Shown piece after piece: positions 10,072 through 21,782 of a stretch of 64,000 nucleotides of DNA (position 1 is the first letter of the stretch; each line of letters begins with the position of its first letter). Below the pieces are notes generated by a model that was not told where the DNA came from, ran no database searches, and saw only the letters and a list, made by a program, of their open reading frames with translations. The translations under genes were made by a program, and so were the position numbers. The stretch spans positions 29,204,009-29,268,008 of the forward strand of contig NC_079230.1 in NCBI RefSeq assembly GCF_029633865.1, read 5' to 3'. This DNA is from Lampris incognitus. Lineage: Eukaryota; Chordata; Actinopteri; Lampriformes; Lampridae.

Positions 10072-10686
10072 CGGGGGAGAGCGCGAACGCAGTCCCCCAC
10101 TACCGGAAATGATGCAGTCCAGAGTCTATAACATTTGGGGAATTGACCTTTCGCAAAGTCAGTTACCGTTGCTATGACCGTCAAGCCTTTCAGAACTATC
10201 CAGGAAGTAGCCGGAAAACACCAAAACATGAAGGAAGAAATCAGCGCATTGTGTGGTTAAAAGTAACAGTAGTAATACATTAGCTATCAATAATAGCTAG
10301 TAGCAAGCTTAGCTTGGAGCAGACAGGTATTTTTGTTGATTTTGGATGGATTAAGCTGGCCATGGGGTCTGCTATACTGTGACATCTATTGACGACATTG
10401 CGCTTCTTGCGTTCTGGGTTTCGGGAAGGGAAAGAAAATGACACCCCCTCCAAACTTTTCACATATCTAGTATCCGATCTGCAGATCCCATAGGCACACC
10501 GTTTCAGCATTTTGTTGTGTGTTTGAAAGCTTGACGGACCGTTGCTAAGGTCGGATTGGACAAGCACCGTTCTGGGGAGGTACTTTGCGAAAGCTCAATT
10601 GAACTCGAGGCGTTCTAGAGGAGTGTAAAGTCTACCTCGGCTGTACACAGTTACGGCTCCTGATCGGTCTAAAGTCTACGGTGAGT
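10072..10686 (-). pseudogene. Split U1-like gene, unit 5
   Basis: Insertion at 10147-10596, otherwise as in unit 1. Confidence 0.78.
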
Positions 10687-12152
10687 GAACGCTCTTTACT
10701 AATCGGAAGCCGAAAGAGCCGATTGTAGCGTACCAGTCATAGGTCCCAGATGAGACGAGCATCAAAGCTTATCAAGAGGAAGAAGAGTGGTTTTCAAAGT
10801 TTACGGCGATGTTTGTTCTTCGATGATTCGTTTGAAGGAAAAGTGTTAGCTATAGCTATTAGCGATTTTCCATAGGAACAACTTCACGAACTCACAGGCT
10901 GGCGCGAATTACAAGTGGAACTACCCCGTAGTCGCCCTGTCGAGAGTCGTGTTTCCATAGCGACGTAGGAACCGCCGGGATCATGAGTTGACGTCAACAT
11001 TTTGCGACAGCTTTCACCGCGACGTAATTATCCCATCCAGGTGGCGGGAAATGTCGAGGTAAATCGTCTCGTTTCTCCTGGAGGACTCGAGCCCCCGCTG
11101 AACCTCGTCGGTGGCGTAGTCAGCCAACAAAGCCTGCACCTCCTCGTCTGTCCGTTTCTCGGCTGATTTCTCCATTTCGCTTGATCGAAATTAAGTTTGC
11201 TACCACACAGCTTGGTTGCTGGCTTATACAATCGCGCTTGTTGAACACCGAAGTAGAAGGCTGGTTGCTTCCGACGTTCAACCAATCGGCGTCGAGCCCC
11301 TCCCAGCAGGTTTTCAGGGCCGCTCAGAAGTACCGACCCCAGAGCAGGGACTAGAGACGCTCCCTTAAAAGTCCCAGTAAGAGTTCCGGTCAGGGGTAGT
11401 TCCTCTAGTGGAAACACCAGCAAAGCTGCCGGCCCCCTAAAAGGTTCGGGTAGTTCCGCTGGTGGAAAATGGCCTTATGAGTTGTGTTGACAGCTTGCTT
11501 CACAAGGGGCGTCACTCCAGATACTGAAAGCAAAGGTTCACCTACTTTTGCCACTCACAGATGTGAAATATTGGATCATTTTGCTCAATAAATGAATGAG
11601 CAAGTATCATATTTTTGTCTCATTTGTTTAATTGGGTTTTCTTCATCTACTTTTAGGACTCGTCGCCGGACCGAATCCCCGTGTTACCCCCGCCTTGATT
11701 GGTGTCGCTAAAGCCACAATTGGCCGTGTGTGCGGGTGTGAAGCCGGATGTGAGTATGTGTCGAGGTGGCTGCAGTAGCGCCTCCTCTGATCGGTCGGGG
11801 CGCCTGTTCGGGGGAGAGGGAGAACTGGAGGAATAGCGTGATCCCGCCACGCGCTACGTCGCCCTGGCGAAACGCCTCACTGTCAGGGGAACGAAGCGGC
11901 TGGCGACTCCACATGCGTCGGAGGAGGCATGTGGTAGTCTGCAGCCCTCCCCGCAATGGCAGAGGGGATGGAGCAGAAACCGGGAGGGATCGGAAGAGTG
12001 GGGTAATTGGTCCCATATAATTGGGGAGACAAAGAGGAACGAAACCCCGATGATGAATTAAGGGACGCAAGATTATTAACACGCCGAATGTCGTAAAGTT
12101 TGTGTTTTCCTGCCTTAACGGGAACCATATTGTTTTTCTTTTGACATTTAAT

Positions 12153-12316
12153 CAGGGGAGAGCGCGAACGCAGTCCCCCACTACCAGAAATTATGCAGTC
12201 GAGATTCCCACGTTTGGGGAATTCGCACAGGTCAGCACAACCGGAGTGCAATGGTCAAGCCTCGCCGTGGGTGAACCACCTTCTTGATCATGGTGTCTCC
12301 CCTGCCAGGTAAGTAT
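12153..12316 (-). ncRNA. U1 snRNA, array copy 6 (consensus)
   Basis: 164-nt U1 identical to copies 1 and 4 over its whole length, with intact PSE-like element and 3' box. Confidence 0.96.
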
Positions 12317-12444
12317 GAACCCCAGCCATCGCACAGAGGAGCTGATTCTGACACACATCTATCTGTATGACGGTGCCACGGCATCAAGTAAAGCGACTGC
12401 TTTGTCCTCACAGAAATCAAGGTTTGTTTCTTTTAACATGTAAA

Positions 12445-13059
12445 CGGGGGAGAGCGCGAACGCAGTCCCCCACTACCGGAAATGATGCAGTCCAGAGTCT
12501 ATAACATTTGGGGAATTGACCTTTCGCAAAGTCAGTTACCGTTGCTATGACCGTCAAGCCTTTCAGAACTATCCAGGAAGTAGCCGGAAAACACCAAAAC
12601 ATGAAGGAAGAAATCAGCGCATTGTGTGGTTAAAAGTAACAGTAGTAATACATTAGCTATCAATAATAGCTAGTAGCAAGCTTAGCTTGGAGCAGACAGG
12701 TATTTTTGTTGATTTTGGATGGATTAAGCTGGCCATGGGGTCTGCTATACTGTGACATCTATTGACGACATTGCGCTTCTTGCGTTCTGGGTTTCGGGAA
12801 GGGAAAGAAAATGACACCCCCTCCAAACTTTTCACATATCTAGTATCCGATCTGCAGATCCCATAGGCACACCGTTTCAGCATTTTGTTGTGTGTTTGAA
12901 AGCTTGACGGACCGTTGCTAAGGTCGGATTGGACAAGCACCGTTCTGGGGAGGTACTTTGCGAAAGCTCAATTGAACTCGAGGCGTTCTAGAGGAGTGTA
13001 AAGTCTACCTCGGCTGTACACAGTTACGGCTCCTGATCGGTCTAAAGTCTACGGTGAGT
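12445..13059 (-). pseudogene. Split U1-like gene, unit 6
   Basis: Insertion at 12520-12969, otherwise as in unit 1. Confidence 0.78.
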
Positions 13060-14525
13060 GAACGCTCTAGACTAATCGGAAGCCGAAAGAGCCGATTGTA
13101 GCGTACCAGTCATAGGTCCCAGATGAGACGAGCATCAAAGCTTATCAAGAGGAAGAAGAGTGGTTTTCAAAGTTTACGGCGATGTTTGTTCTTCGATGAT
13201 TCGTTTGAAGGAAAAGTGTTAGCTATAGCTATTAGCGATTTTCCATAGGAACAACTACACGAACTCACAGGCTGGCGCGAATTACAAGTGGAACTACCCC
13301 GTAGTCGCCCTGTCGAGAGTCGTGTTTCCATAGCGACGTAGGAACCGCCGGGATCATGAGTTGACGTCAACATTTTGCGACAGCTTTCACCGCGACGTAA
13401 TTATCCCATCCAGGTGGCGGGAAATGTCGAGGTAAATCGTCTCGTTTCTCCTGGAGGACTCGAGCCCCCGCTGAACCTCGTCGGTGGCGTAGTCAGCCAA
13501 CAAAGCCTGCACCTCCTCGTCTGTCCGTTTCTCGGCTGATTTCTCCATTTCGCTTGATCGAAATTAAGTTTGCTACCACACAGCTTGGTTGCTGGCTTAT
13601 ACAATTGCGCTTGTTGAACACCGAAGTAGAAGGCTGGTTGCTTCCGACGTTCAACCAATCGGCGTCGAGCCCCTCCCAGCAGGTTTTCAGGGCCGCTCAG
13701 AAGTACCGACCCCAGAGCAGGGACTAGAGACGCTCCCTTAAAAGTCCCAGTAAGAGTTCCGGTCAGGGGTAGTTCCTCTAGTGGAAACACCAGCAAAGCT
13801 GCCGGCCCCCTAAAAGGTTCGGGTAGTTCCGCTGGTGGAAAATGGCCTTATGAGTTGTGTTGACAGGTTGCTTCACAAGGGGCGTCACTCCAGATACTGA
13901 AAGCAAAGGTTCACCTACTTTTGCCACTCACAGATGTGAAATATTGGATCATTTTGCTCAATAAATGAATGAGCAAGTATCATATTTTTGTCTCATTTGT
14001 TTAATTGGGTTTTCTTCATCTACTTTTAGGACTCGTCGCCGGACCGAATCCCCGTGTTACCCCCGCCTTGATTGGTGTCGCTAAAGCCACAATTGGCCGT
14101 GTGTGCGGGTGTGAAGCCGGATGTGAGTATGTGTCGAGGTGGCTGCAGTAGCGCCTCCTCTGATCGGTCGGGGCGCCTGTTCGGGGGAGAGGGAGAACTG
14201 GAGGAATAGCGTGATCCCGCCACGCGCTACGTCGCCCTGGCGAAACGCCTCACTGTCAGGGGAACGAAGCGGCTGGCGACTCCACATGCGTCGGAGGAGG
14301 CATGTGGTAGTCTGCAGCCCTCCCCGCAATGGCAGAGGGGATGGAGCAGAAACCGGGAGGGATCGGAAGAATGGGGTAATTGGTCCCATATAATTGGGGA
14401 GACAAAGAGGAACGAAACCCCGATGATGAATTAAGGGACGCAAGATTATTAACACGCCGAATGTCGTAATGTTTATGTTTTCCTGCCCTAACGTGAACCA
14501 TATTGTTTTTCTTTTGACATCTAAT

Positions 14526-14689
14526 CAGGGGAGAGCGCGAACGCAGTCCCCCACTACCAGAAATTATGCAGTCGAGATTCCCACGTTTGGGGAATTCGCA
14601 CATGTCAGCACAACCGGAGTGCAATGGTCAAGCCTCGCCGTGGGTGAACCACCTTCTTGATCATGGTGTCTCCCCTGCCAGGTAAGTAT
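14526..14689 (-). ncRNA. U1 snRNA, array copy 7 (one substitution)
   Basis: 164-nt U1 with C87 to A in the 3' side of the stem-loop II stem region. The loops, pairing end and Sm site match consensus. The DNA just past its 3' end carries several differences from other units, so this copy starts to show the greater divergence of the array's right edge. Confidence 0.94.
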
Positions 14690-14817
14690 GAACCCCAGCC
14701 ATCGCACAGAGGAGCTGATTCTGACACACATCTATCTGTATGACGGTGCCACGGCATCAAGTAAAGCGACTGCTTTGTCCTCACAGAAATCAAGGTTTGT
14801 TTCTTTTAACATGTAAA

Positions 14818-15432
14818 CGGGGGAGAGCGCGAACGCAGTCCCCCACTACCGGAAATGATGCAGTCCAGAGTCTATAACATTTGGGGAATTGACCTTTCGC
14901 AAAGTCAGTTACCGTTGCTATGACCGTCAAGCCTTTCAGAACTATCCAGGAAGTAGCCGGAAAACACCAAAACATGAAGGAAGAAATCAGCGCATTGTGT
15001 GGTTAAAAGTAACAGTAGTAATACATTAGCTATCAATAATAGCTAGTAGCAAGCTTAGCTTGGAGCAGACAGGTATTTTTGTTGATTTTGGATGGATTAA
15101 GCTGGCCATGGGGTCTGCTATACTGTGACATCTATTGACGACATTGCGCTTCTTGCGTTCTGGGTTTCGGGAAGGGAAAGAAAATGACACCCCCTCCAAA
15201 CTTTTCACATATCTAGTATCCGATCTGCAGATCCCATAGGCACACCGTTTCAGCATTTTGTTGTGTGTTTGAAAGCTTGACGGACCGTTGCTAAGGTCGG
15301 ATTGGACAAGCACCGTTCTGGGGAGGTACTTTGCGAAAGCTCAATTGAACTCGAGGCGTTCTAGAGGAGTGTAAAGTCTACCTCGACTGTACACAGTTAC
15401 GGCTCCTGATCGGTCTAAAGTCTACGGTGAGT
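14818..15432 (-). pseudogene. Split U1-like gene, unit 7
   Basis: Insertion at 14893-15342, otherwise as in unit 1. Confidence 0.78.
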
Positions 15433-16898
15433 GAACGCTCTAGACTAATCGGAAGCCGAAAGAGCCGATTGTAGCGTACCAGTCATAGGTCCCAGATGAG
15501 ACGAGCATCAAAGCTTATCAAGAGGAAGAAGAGTGGTTTTCAAAGTTTACGGCGATGTTTGTTCTTCGATGATTCGTTTGAAGGAAAAGTGTTAGCTATA
15601 GCTATTAGCGATTTTCCATAGGAACAACTACACGAACTCACAGGCTGGCGCGAATTACAAGTGGAACTACCCCGTAGTCGCCCTGTCGAGAGTCGTGTTT
15701 CCATAGCGACGTAGGAACCGCCGGGATCATGAGTTGACGTCAACATTTTGCGACAGCTTTCACCGCGACGTAATTATCCCATCCAGGTGGCGGGAAATGT
15801 CGAGGTAAATCGTCTCGTTTCTCCTGGAGGACTCGAGCCCCCGCTGAACCTCGACGGTGGCGTAGTCAGCCAACAAAGCCTGCACCTCCTCGTCTGTCCG
15901 TTTCTCGGCTGATTTCTCCATTTCGCTTGATCGAAATTAAGTTTGCTACCACACAGCTTGGTTGCTGGCTTATACAATTGCGCTTGTTGAACACCGAAGT
16001 AGAAGGCTGGTTGCTTCCGACGTTCAACCAATCGGCGTCGAGCCCCTCCCAGCAGGTTTTTAGGGCCGCTCAGAAGTACCGACCCCAGAGCAGGGACTAG
16101 AGACGCTCCCTTAAAAGTCCCAGTAAGAGTTCCGGTCAGGGGTAGTTCCTCTAGTGGAAACACCAGCAAAGCTGCCGGCCCCCTAAAAGGTTCGGGTAGT
16201 TCCGCTGGTGGAAAATGGCCTTATGAGTTGTGTTGACAGGTTGCTTCACAAGGGGCGTCACTCCAGATACTGAAAGCAAAGGTTCACCTACTTTTGCCAC
16301 TCACAGATGTGAAATATTGGATCATTTTGCTCAATAAATGAATGAGCAAGTATCATATTTTTGTCTCATTTGTTTAATTGGGTTTTCTTCATCTACTTTT
16401 AGGACTCGTCGCCGGACCGAATCCCCGTGTTACCCCCGCCTTGATTGGTGTCGCTAAAGCCACAATTGGCCGTGTGTGCGGGTGTGAAGCCGGATGTGAG
16501 TATGTGTCGAGGTGGCTGCAGTAGCGCCTCCTCTGATCGGTCGGGGCGCCTGTTCGGGGGAGAGGGAGAACTGGAGGAATAGCGTGATCCTGCCACGCGC
16601 TACGTCGCCCTGGCGAAACTCCTCACTGTCAGGGGAACGAAGCGGCTGGCGACTCCACATGCGTCGGAGGAGGCATGTGGTAGTCTGCAGCCCTCCGCGC
16701 AATGGCAGAGGGGATGGAGCAGAAACCGGGAGGGATCGGAAGAGTGGGGTAATTGGTCCCATATAATTGGGGAGACAAAGAGGAACGAAACCCCGATGAT
16801 GAATTAAGGGACGCAAGATTATGAGCATGCCGAATGTCGTAATGTCTGTGTTTTCCTGTCTTAACGGGAACCATATTGTTTTTCTTCTGACATTTATT

Positions 16899-17062
16899 CA
16901 GGGGAGAGCGCGAACGCAGTCCCCCACTACCAGAAATTATGCAGTCGAGATTCCCACGTTTGGGGAATTTGCACAGGTCAGCACAACCGGAGTGCAATGG
17001 TCAAGCCTCGCCGTGGGTGAACCACCTTCTTGATCATGGTGTCTCCCTTGCCAGGTAAGTAT
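16899..17062 (-). ncRNA. U1 snRNA, array copy 8 (edge copy, two substitutions)
   Basis: 164-nt U1 in the last unit. G15 to A falls just after the 5' splice-site-pairing stretch, and G93 to A falls in the four-way-junction region before stem-loop III. Both protein-binding loops and the Sm site are intact. Its unit is the most diverged and the only one without the 450-bp insertion in the neighbouring U1-like copy. Confidence 0.93.
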
Positions 17063-17190
17063 GAACCCCAGCCATCGCACAGAGGACCTGATTCTGACAC
17101 ACATCTATCTGTATGACGGTGCCACGGCATCAAGTAAAGCGACTGCTTTGTCCTCACAGAAATCAAGGTTTGTTTCTTTTAACATGTAAA

Positions 17191-17349
17191 CGGGTAAGAG
17201 CGCGAACGCAGCCCCCCACTACCGGAAATGATGCAGTCCAGAGTCTATAACATTTGGGGAATTGAACACGAGGCCTTCTGCAGGAGTGTAAAGTCTACCT
17301 CGACTGTACACCGTTACGGCTCCTGATTGGTCTAAAGTCTACGGCGAGT
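17191..17349 (-). pseudogene. Uninterrupted U1-like gene, unit 8 (empty insertion site)
   Basis: A continuous 159-nt version of the diverged U1 copy, with a single AATTGA at 17,260-17,265 where the other seven units carry the 450-bp insertion between two copies. It shows what the gene looked like before the insertion. Upstream (about 72-79 bp from the 5' end) is ATGCAAAT at 17,421-17,428, the octamer typical of snRNA distal elements; the other units lack that stretch. The 5' end here reads ACTCGCC. Confidence 0.8.
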
Positions 17350-17563
17350 GTACGCTCTAGACCAATCGGAAGCCGAAACTGTCGCAGAGCCGATTGTAGC
17401 GGACCAGTCAAACGTCGATTATGCAAATTCCGCGTAGCGACGTCATCCGAGCGGTCAGATCAGACGAGCATCAAAGCTTATCAACAGGAAGAAAAATGGT
17501 TTTCAAAGTTCAAGTTTAAGGCGATGTTTGTTCTTCGATGATTCGTTTGAAGGAAAAGTGTTA

Positions 17564-17900
17564 GTGTGGTATTACGTCAGGGCAAATGTGGCTATCTGTC
17601 ATTTCATGTGATTAGACTGACAAGCAATTGTGGCAAGTAGCACAGGGCCGTATAACCAGGACAGAACGATAGTAGAAGATAAACTTGTTTATGCCCAAAA
17701 GTAGGATAAGTGACATTCCATCATGTAAGTGTAACCATTATTAGACAGAAAACAGTAGTAGCAGCACATCAAGACAACCATTAAACTGTCAAAGGGGGAT
17801 TGATACGTCAATAAAAGTCTTATTTTGAGTGATCCTCGTCTCATTGACTTTTTTTTTGTTTTTGCAATGTCTCTGTATCACTGGCCACCACAGAGAAAAA
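17564..17900 (+). mobile_element. Possible LTR-element fragment at the end of the array
   Basis: Array sequence stops after GAAAAGTGTTAG and is replaced by a block starting TGTGGTATTACG, with AATAAA at about 17,811. It is followed at about 17,900 by TTGGCGTCATGAACAGG, which looks like a primer-binding site. This layout suits one LTR and the start of an internal region. No matching second LTR was found, so the call is tentative. Confidence 0.3.
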
Positions 17901-18940
17901 TTGGCGTCATGAACAGGATTGGATAAAGCAAGCTGCCTTCGACGCAGGGTGGACCCAGCTCTGGACTCCTCACGGAAAAGTGGTAAGCAATATTTTGCTT
18001 TATTACAAATATTTCTGTGAGGAGATTGGTGCTGAGACGCCCATTATCTGCGCCGGTAAGAGCTGCTTCTAGAAGCTTACCAAATGTAACGACCAAATTA
18101 AAGAGACAAGGGTCCTTCTGCATGGGGGGTTAACACGGGTAGAGAGTGAAGCGTCTATCTCAGAAAAGATTTGGACGAGGCACGGTACAGTATTTTGTGT
18201 AACAGTATATAGGGGATATACGGTATCTTTTGCAAAGTACAGTGTCTCAGGGCACGGTACAGTATCAAGAAACAGTAAGAAACGTTTGATACCGTGTCCA
18301 CCAAGCCCTAGCTCAGGGGAGGTAGGAGCCTGTTTAGGGAAACAGGGACAGGTATGGCACAGTATCAGGGCGTAATAGTACACCCGGATACAGTATCTAA
18401 ATCCTCCAGCCTGAAGGATAATAAGCTGGTAGATAAAAGCCTGCGCCTGGTTGGGCCCTAAACCGGTCCGCAGTCTTGTAAAACCAGCGGAGGGGCCGAG
18501 CCACACTCCAGGTTGAGGGACGCTGAGGGACGTGTGACCCACGACACTCAATAGGGGAGAGCGCCTGTTGACCCCCCTTCTAGAGGCTGGGGAGATAAGG
18601 GAGGAAAGGCGACAAGGATATCCGAGCCAGCCCGATAAGCCTGTGTGAGCCACAGAAACTCCGGGACGGAGCCGGCGCCTGGCCTCTAACAAAAAACAAA
18701 ACACTTCTCTTCACAAGACTGTAGGACCTATGAGTCAGGCCCCTTATAGATAACACACTAGTACACATGATAACAGGAGGGGAGGAAATAAGAATAAACG
18801 AACAGACAAGATTAGGAGTAGAAACTCTTTGGAGTCTTTGTGATTTTGTTCTGTGTAATAATGTGGAGAAGAGCGCAAGTTCAGATGGAAGAGTAAAACA
18901 GACAAAAGGCATTACAGGAGAACAGACCGCTAAGGAATTT
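17901..18940. other. No gene recognised
   Basis: No convincing coding or RNA gene. A 211-codon open frame on the minus strand (18,069-18,704) has no recognisable domain and shares its bases with short repeats of CAGTATC-type words. This may be degraded internal sequence of the neighbouring LTR-type element. Confidence 0.4.
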
Positions 18941-20278
18941 GTACTGATACAGCCTAGTCTATAGATGGCGCTGTGGTGATACTGATATTGCAGGACACTG
19001 TGTTGTATGTTATGCGGGAACGAAGAATAAACTACGCACTTGAGAATAGCATCTGGCGTGAGTAGCAGTCGTTACATGGCACCAGGAGTAAATCCAGAGT
19101 AAAACGGTCAAAACAAAGAAATAATGATATAGGTCCGCCTGACGAGCTAAAGTTAACAGGCAATGTCCACCAGAACTGGAAAAGCTTCAGGCAGTGTTTT
19201 GGGTTTAACCTGCTGGTGGTAGGGATAGAAGAAGATGACGACCGTGGCAAGATAGCCCTGCTGCTAACTGGAGCTGGCAGATCCGCGCTGGATGTGTACA
19301 ACACCACGTACGCATTTACGGAGGATGAGAAAGACCAGTTTCCCGCGGTCCTGGGGACATTTGAGGACTACTGCACGCCAAGAAAGAATGAAACATACGA
19401 ACGGTATGTCTTCAGAAACAGAATGCAAAAAGTAGGAGAGTCCATAGAAAGTTATGTGACAGACCTACGTCTGTAACTTCAGCACACCGTGTGAGTCCAT
19501 GACAAGAGACCAAATCGTCGTAGGAGTGCAGGACAAGAGAGTAAGGCTACTTTTATTAAAGGAAACTGACCTTACTCTAGAAAAAGCAGTAGAGATTTAC
19601 CAAGCATCTGAAAGCACAAAGCTACAGCTCAAGTCCTTTGACAATGACAGTGAAACAACGATCGAGTCAGTTGATGCAGTGCAAAAGCACAAGAAGAAAA
19701 ATGAGAAATGTCAGTCACAGAAAACGAAAGAGAAACAACGTGGAGAAAGACTATCAAAAGAATATGGCAAAGACTGTGAACGATGTGAAAGCCAACATGC
19801 TCCAAACAAGTGCCCAGCATATGGCAAAGGATGTTGCAAATGTGGAGGTAAAAATCATTTTGCGAGGACATGTGTCACAAAGAAAAAAGTGCATGTAGTG
19901 GGACAGGCAAAAGAGGCAAGTGACAGTGATGGTGATGATGTGCTGTATGTAGAGACAGTAGCACTAGTGGATGAGGATGGCACTGAAGATGAATGGATAG
20001 CCAACTTAGAAGTGGATAATGTAACAGTCCCAATGAAGATAGACACAGGGGCATGTGTCAATATCCTACCCATGAGATACTACAAGAAACTGAACATGAA
20101 GCCCAAAATGAGACCAAAGAAAGTGAACATAAGAGCGTATAACAATGAGCCTATACCATCAAAGGGTGTGTTTAGGGCTACCCTGTCAGGAGAGGGGCGC
20201 TCTTTTAGCGCACTGTTTGTCCTAGTAGATTAGGATAGACAGCCTTTAGTAGGTCTGAAAGCAAGTGAGAGGCTATAC
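18941..20278 (+). mobile_element. Ty3/Gypsy retrotransposon fossil (LTR, gag, protease part)
   Basis: A short block at 18,941-19,075 begins TGTA and ends TACA and is followed by TGGCACCAGG, a likely primer-binding site, so it may be the 5' LTR. From about 19,150 the frames resemble Ty3/Gypsy Gag (CTPRKNETYERYVFRNRMQK, then IVVGVQDKRVR and LTLEKAVEIYQASE). After these come a CCHC zinc knuckle (CCKCGGKNHFARTC) and an aspartic protease active site (KIDTGACVNILP). Reverse transcriptase and integrase are absent. The element is clearly broken, with at least one interruption plus loss of its 3' part, and its end is occupied by an ISL2EU transposon. Age looks moderate. Confidence 0.75.
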
Positions 20279-20379
20279 GCCCATTTCACGCCGCGGCCAT
20301 CTTGGATTTAAAAAAAACCAAGGGGCGGGAACTTAGCCACGCCCCCTTCTTACTTCATTGAAAACACTGCTGGAAGCAA

Positions 20380-20470
20380 CATGTCGTACTGCTGTGTACC
20401 ATCCTGCAACTCCTATCAAAGAAGGGAAAGAGATAAATCCTTGACGTTTCAAAAATGTTTGCTCCTGTTT
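20380..20470 (+). pseudogene. Damaged THAP-domain start of the ISL2EU transposase
   Basis: An ATG at 20,380 opens MSYCCVPSCNSYQRRERDKS, the usual beginning of a THAP domain (C-x4-C zinc ligands, then the LTF before the HxFP motif). The domain is lost after about 24 residues: the HxFP motif, the conserved Trp and the second zinc pair are missing. A deletion inside the domain is the simplest reading. Without THAP, binding to the element's own ends is unlikely. Confidence 0.6.
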
Positions 20471-20699
20471 TTAGTCGCATTGGTGACTTAATAGCGGAAG
20501 AAGATGAAGAGGAACATGAGGGAGATAGGTGAGTTGTTACTGTCAGTACAATACAATTTTTCAAACATGTAGATTACTGCATTGTATAATATGTATATAT
20601 ATATATATATTCACTAATCTTTCAATAGTGGATAGCTCTGTTCTGACACATCATCTTGATAACAGGAAAATGTGTGGATTTATATTGCTTCCCACATGT

Positions 20700-21782
20700 A
20701 TGACATATCCTCATGTGTCCAGTGAGGTTTGGGCGACTCTACCTGATCATGACTACGACGTGAAGCCCCGTTCTGTGGAAGACCAGCTTGACGCAGTAAA
20801 GAAACGCATGGCTTTCCTGGAGGACGAAAATAAAAAGCTGAAAAGTGAGCGTTTTGGTCTAGAACGCTTCCAGTGTGCGCCCAATCTGATCAGGTTTTAC
20901 ACTGGTTTTAAGGATTACCACACCCTCAAAGCACTCTTCCTAGCTTTACAGCCTACTGCAGAGTCCATGGTGCGATGGACTCAAATGCAAAGGAACAGCC
21001 ATAACCTAGAACACATTTCTGTGTCTGGCTTCCATGCAGAGCATTTATCGCTGATTGATCAGTTTTTCCCGTTCTTGTGCCGTGTGAGGCAGGGCTTTTT
21101 TGCTCTGGATTTATCTGTACGATTCAATGTGTCGCCAGCCAGAGTCAGCAGGAACTGTACAACGTGAGCCAACTATTTGCTCTTTATGTTAGGGACCCTC
21201 CCAATATGGCCTAGTAGAGCAGCAATAGACGAGCTAATGCCACCAGTATTCAGGGAATTCTACCCAAACACAAGAGTGATACTAGACTGCACAGAGATCC
21301 GCATCGAGACAGCTAGTTCGAAGGTTTTGAACACCATGACATACTCCCATTATAAAAGTAACACTACACTGAAATCCCTAATTGGGATCACTCCCTCAGG
21401 GTCAGTTAGCCTGGTAAGTAATCTATACACAGGATGTATTTCTGATAAGGAGATAACTAAGAGGTCAGGTGTTCTGGACCTCTTAGAGTCAGGTGATGAG
21501 GTCATGGCCGATAAGGGCTTCCTTATCAAAGACCTGCTCGATGAAATAGATGTAAAACTTGTCATCCCTGCATTTTTAGGCCCAAGTGGACAGTTTAGCT
21601 GTGATGAGCTCACAGACACACGGAGTATTGCTGGCTTGAGAATACACGTCGAATGGTCAATAAGACGCATAAAGGAGTACCACATTTTTGATGGAGTCAT
21701 ACCCCTTTCACTAAGTGGAACAGTCAACCAACTGTGGACTGTGTGTGCTCTCCTAACTAATTTTCAGGGACCACTGTTTTAA
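20700..21782 (+). pseudogene. ISL2EU transposase (DDE_Tnp_4), one in-frame stop
   Basis: One reading frame covers a coiled region (VEDQLDAVKKRMAFLEDENK), a helix-turn-helix-like segment (HISVSGFHAEHLSLIDQFFP) and the DDE nuclease. Catalytic acidic residues are visible: Asp in VILDCTEIRIE, Asp in EVMADKGFLI and Glu in RIHVEWSIRRIKEY. A single TGA at 21,165-21,167 interrupts the frame at a point where relatives usually have Trp (TT-W before the LGTLPIWPS segment), so TGG to TGA is likely. The frame is otherwise open to the stop near 21,782. In intact relatives this enzyme cuts and pastes the element. Here it is inactive because of the stop and the truncated THAP start. Confidence 0.75.

Larger units (their letters stand above)
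1..17563 (-). repeat. Tandem array of a 2.37-kb U1 snRNA repeat unit
   Basis: The same sequence recurs every 2,372-2,373 bp from the left edge to about 17,560. The U1 5' ends at 452, 2825, 5197, 7570, 9943, 12316, 14689 and 17062 give the register. Copies differ by only a few bases per kilobase, which implies recent amplification or active homogenisation. All eight U1 genes point to the minus strand. Order within a unit on the plus strand: SINE tail, U1 gene, diverged U1 copy with a 450-bp insertion, spacer, Myb/SANT-like fragment, Tc1-like fragment, SINE head. The array runs off the left edge, so its true copy number is unknown. It ends at 17,563, where unrelated sequence replaces the expected spacer. 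The last unit is the most diverged and lacks the 450-bp insertion. Long open frames repeated in every unit are by-products of DNA identity, not evidence of protein genes. Confidence 0.95.

Noticed and set aside
1-17563. rDNA or 5S array, or an array with U2, U4, U5 or U6
   Set aside because: I looked for the conserved starts of these RNAs within one full unit and saw none; only U1 and its diverged copy are present.
18069-18704. 211-codon minus-strand frame
   Set aside because: No domain, no splice context, odd composition, in a mobile-element-rich stretch.
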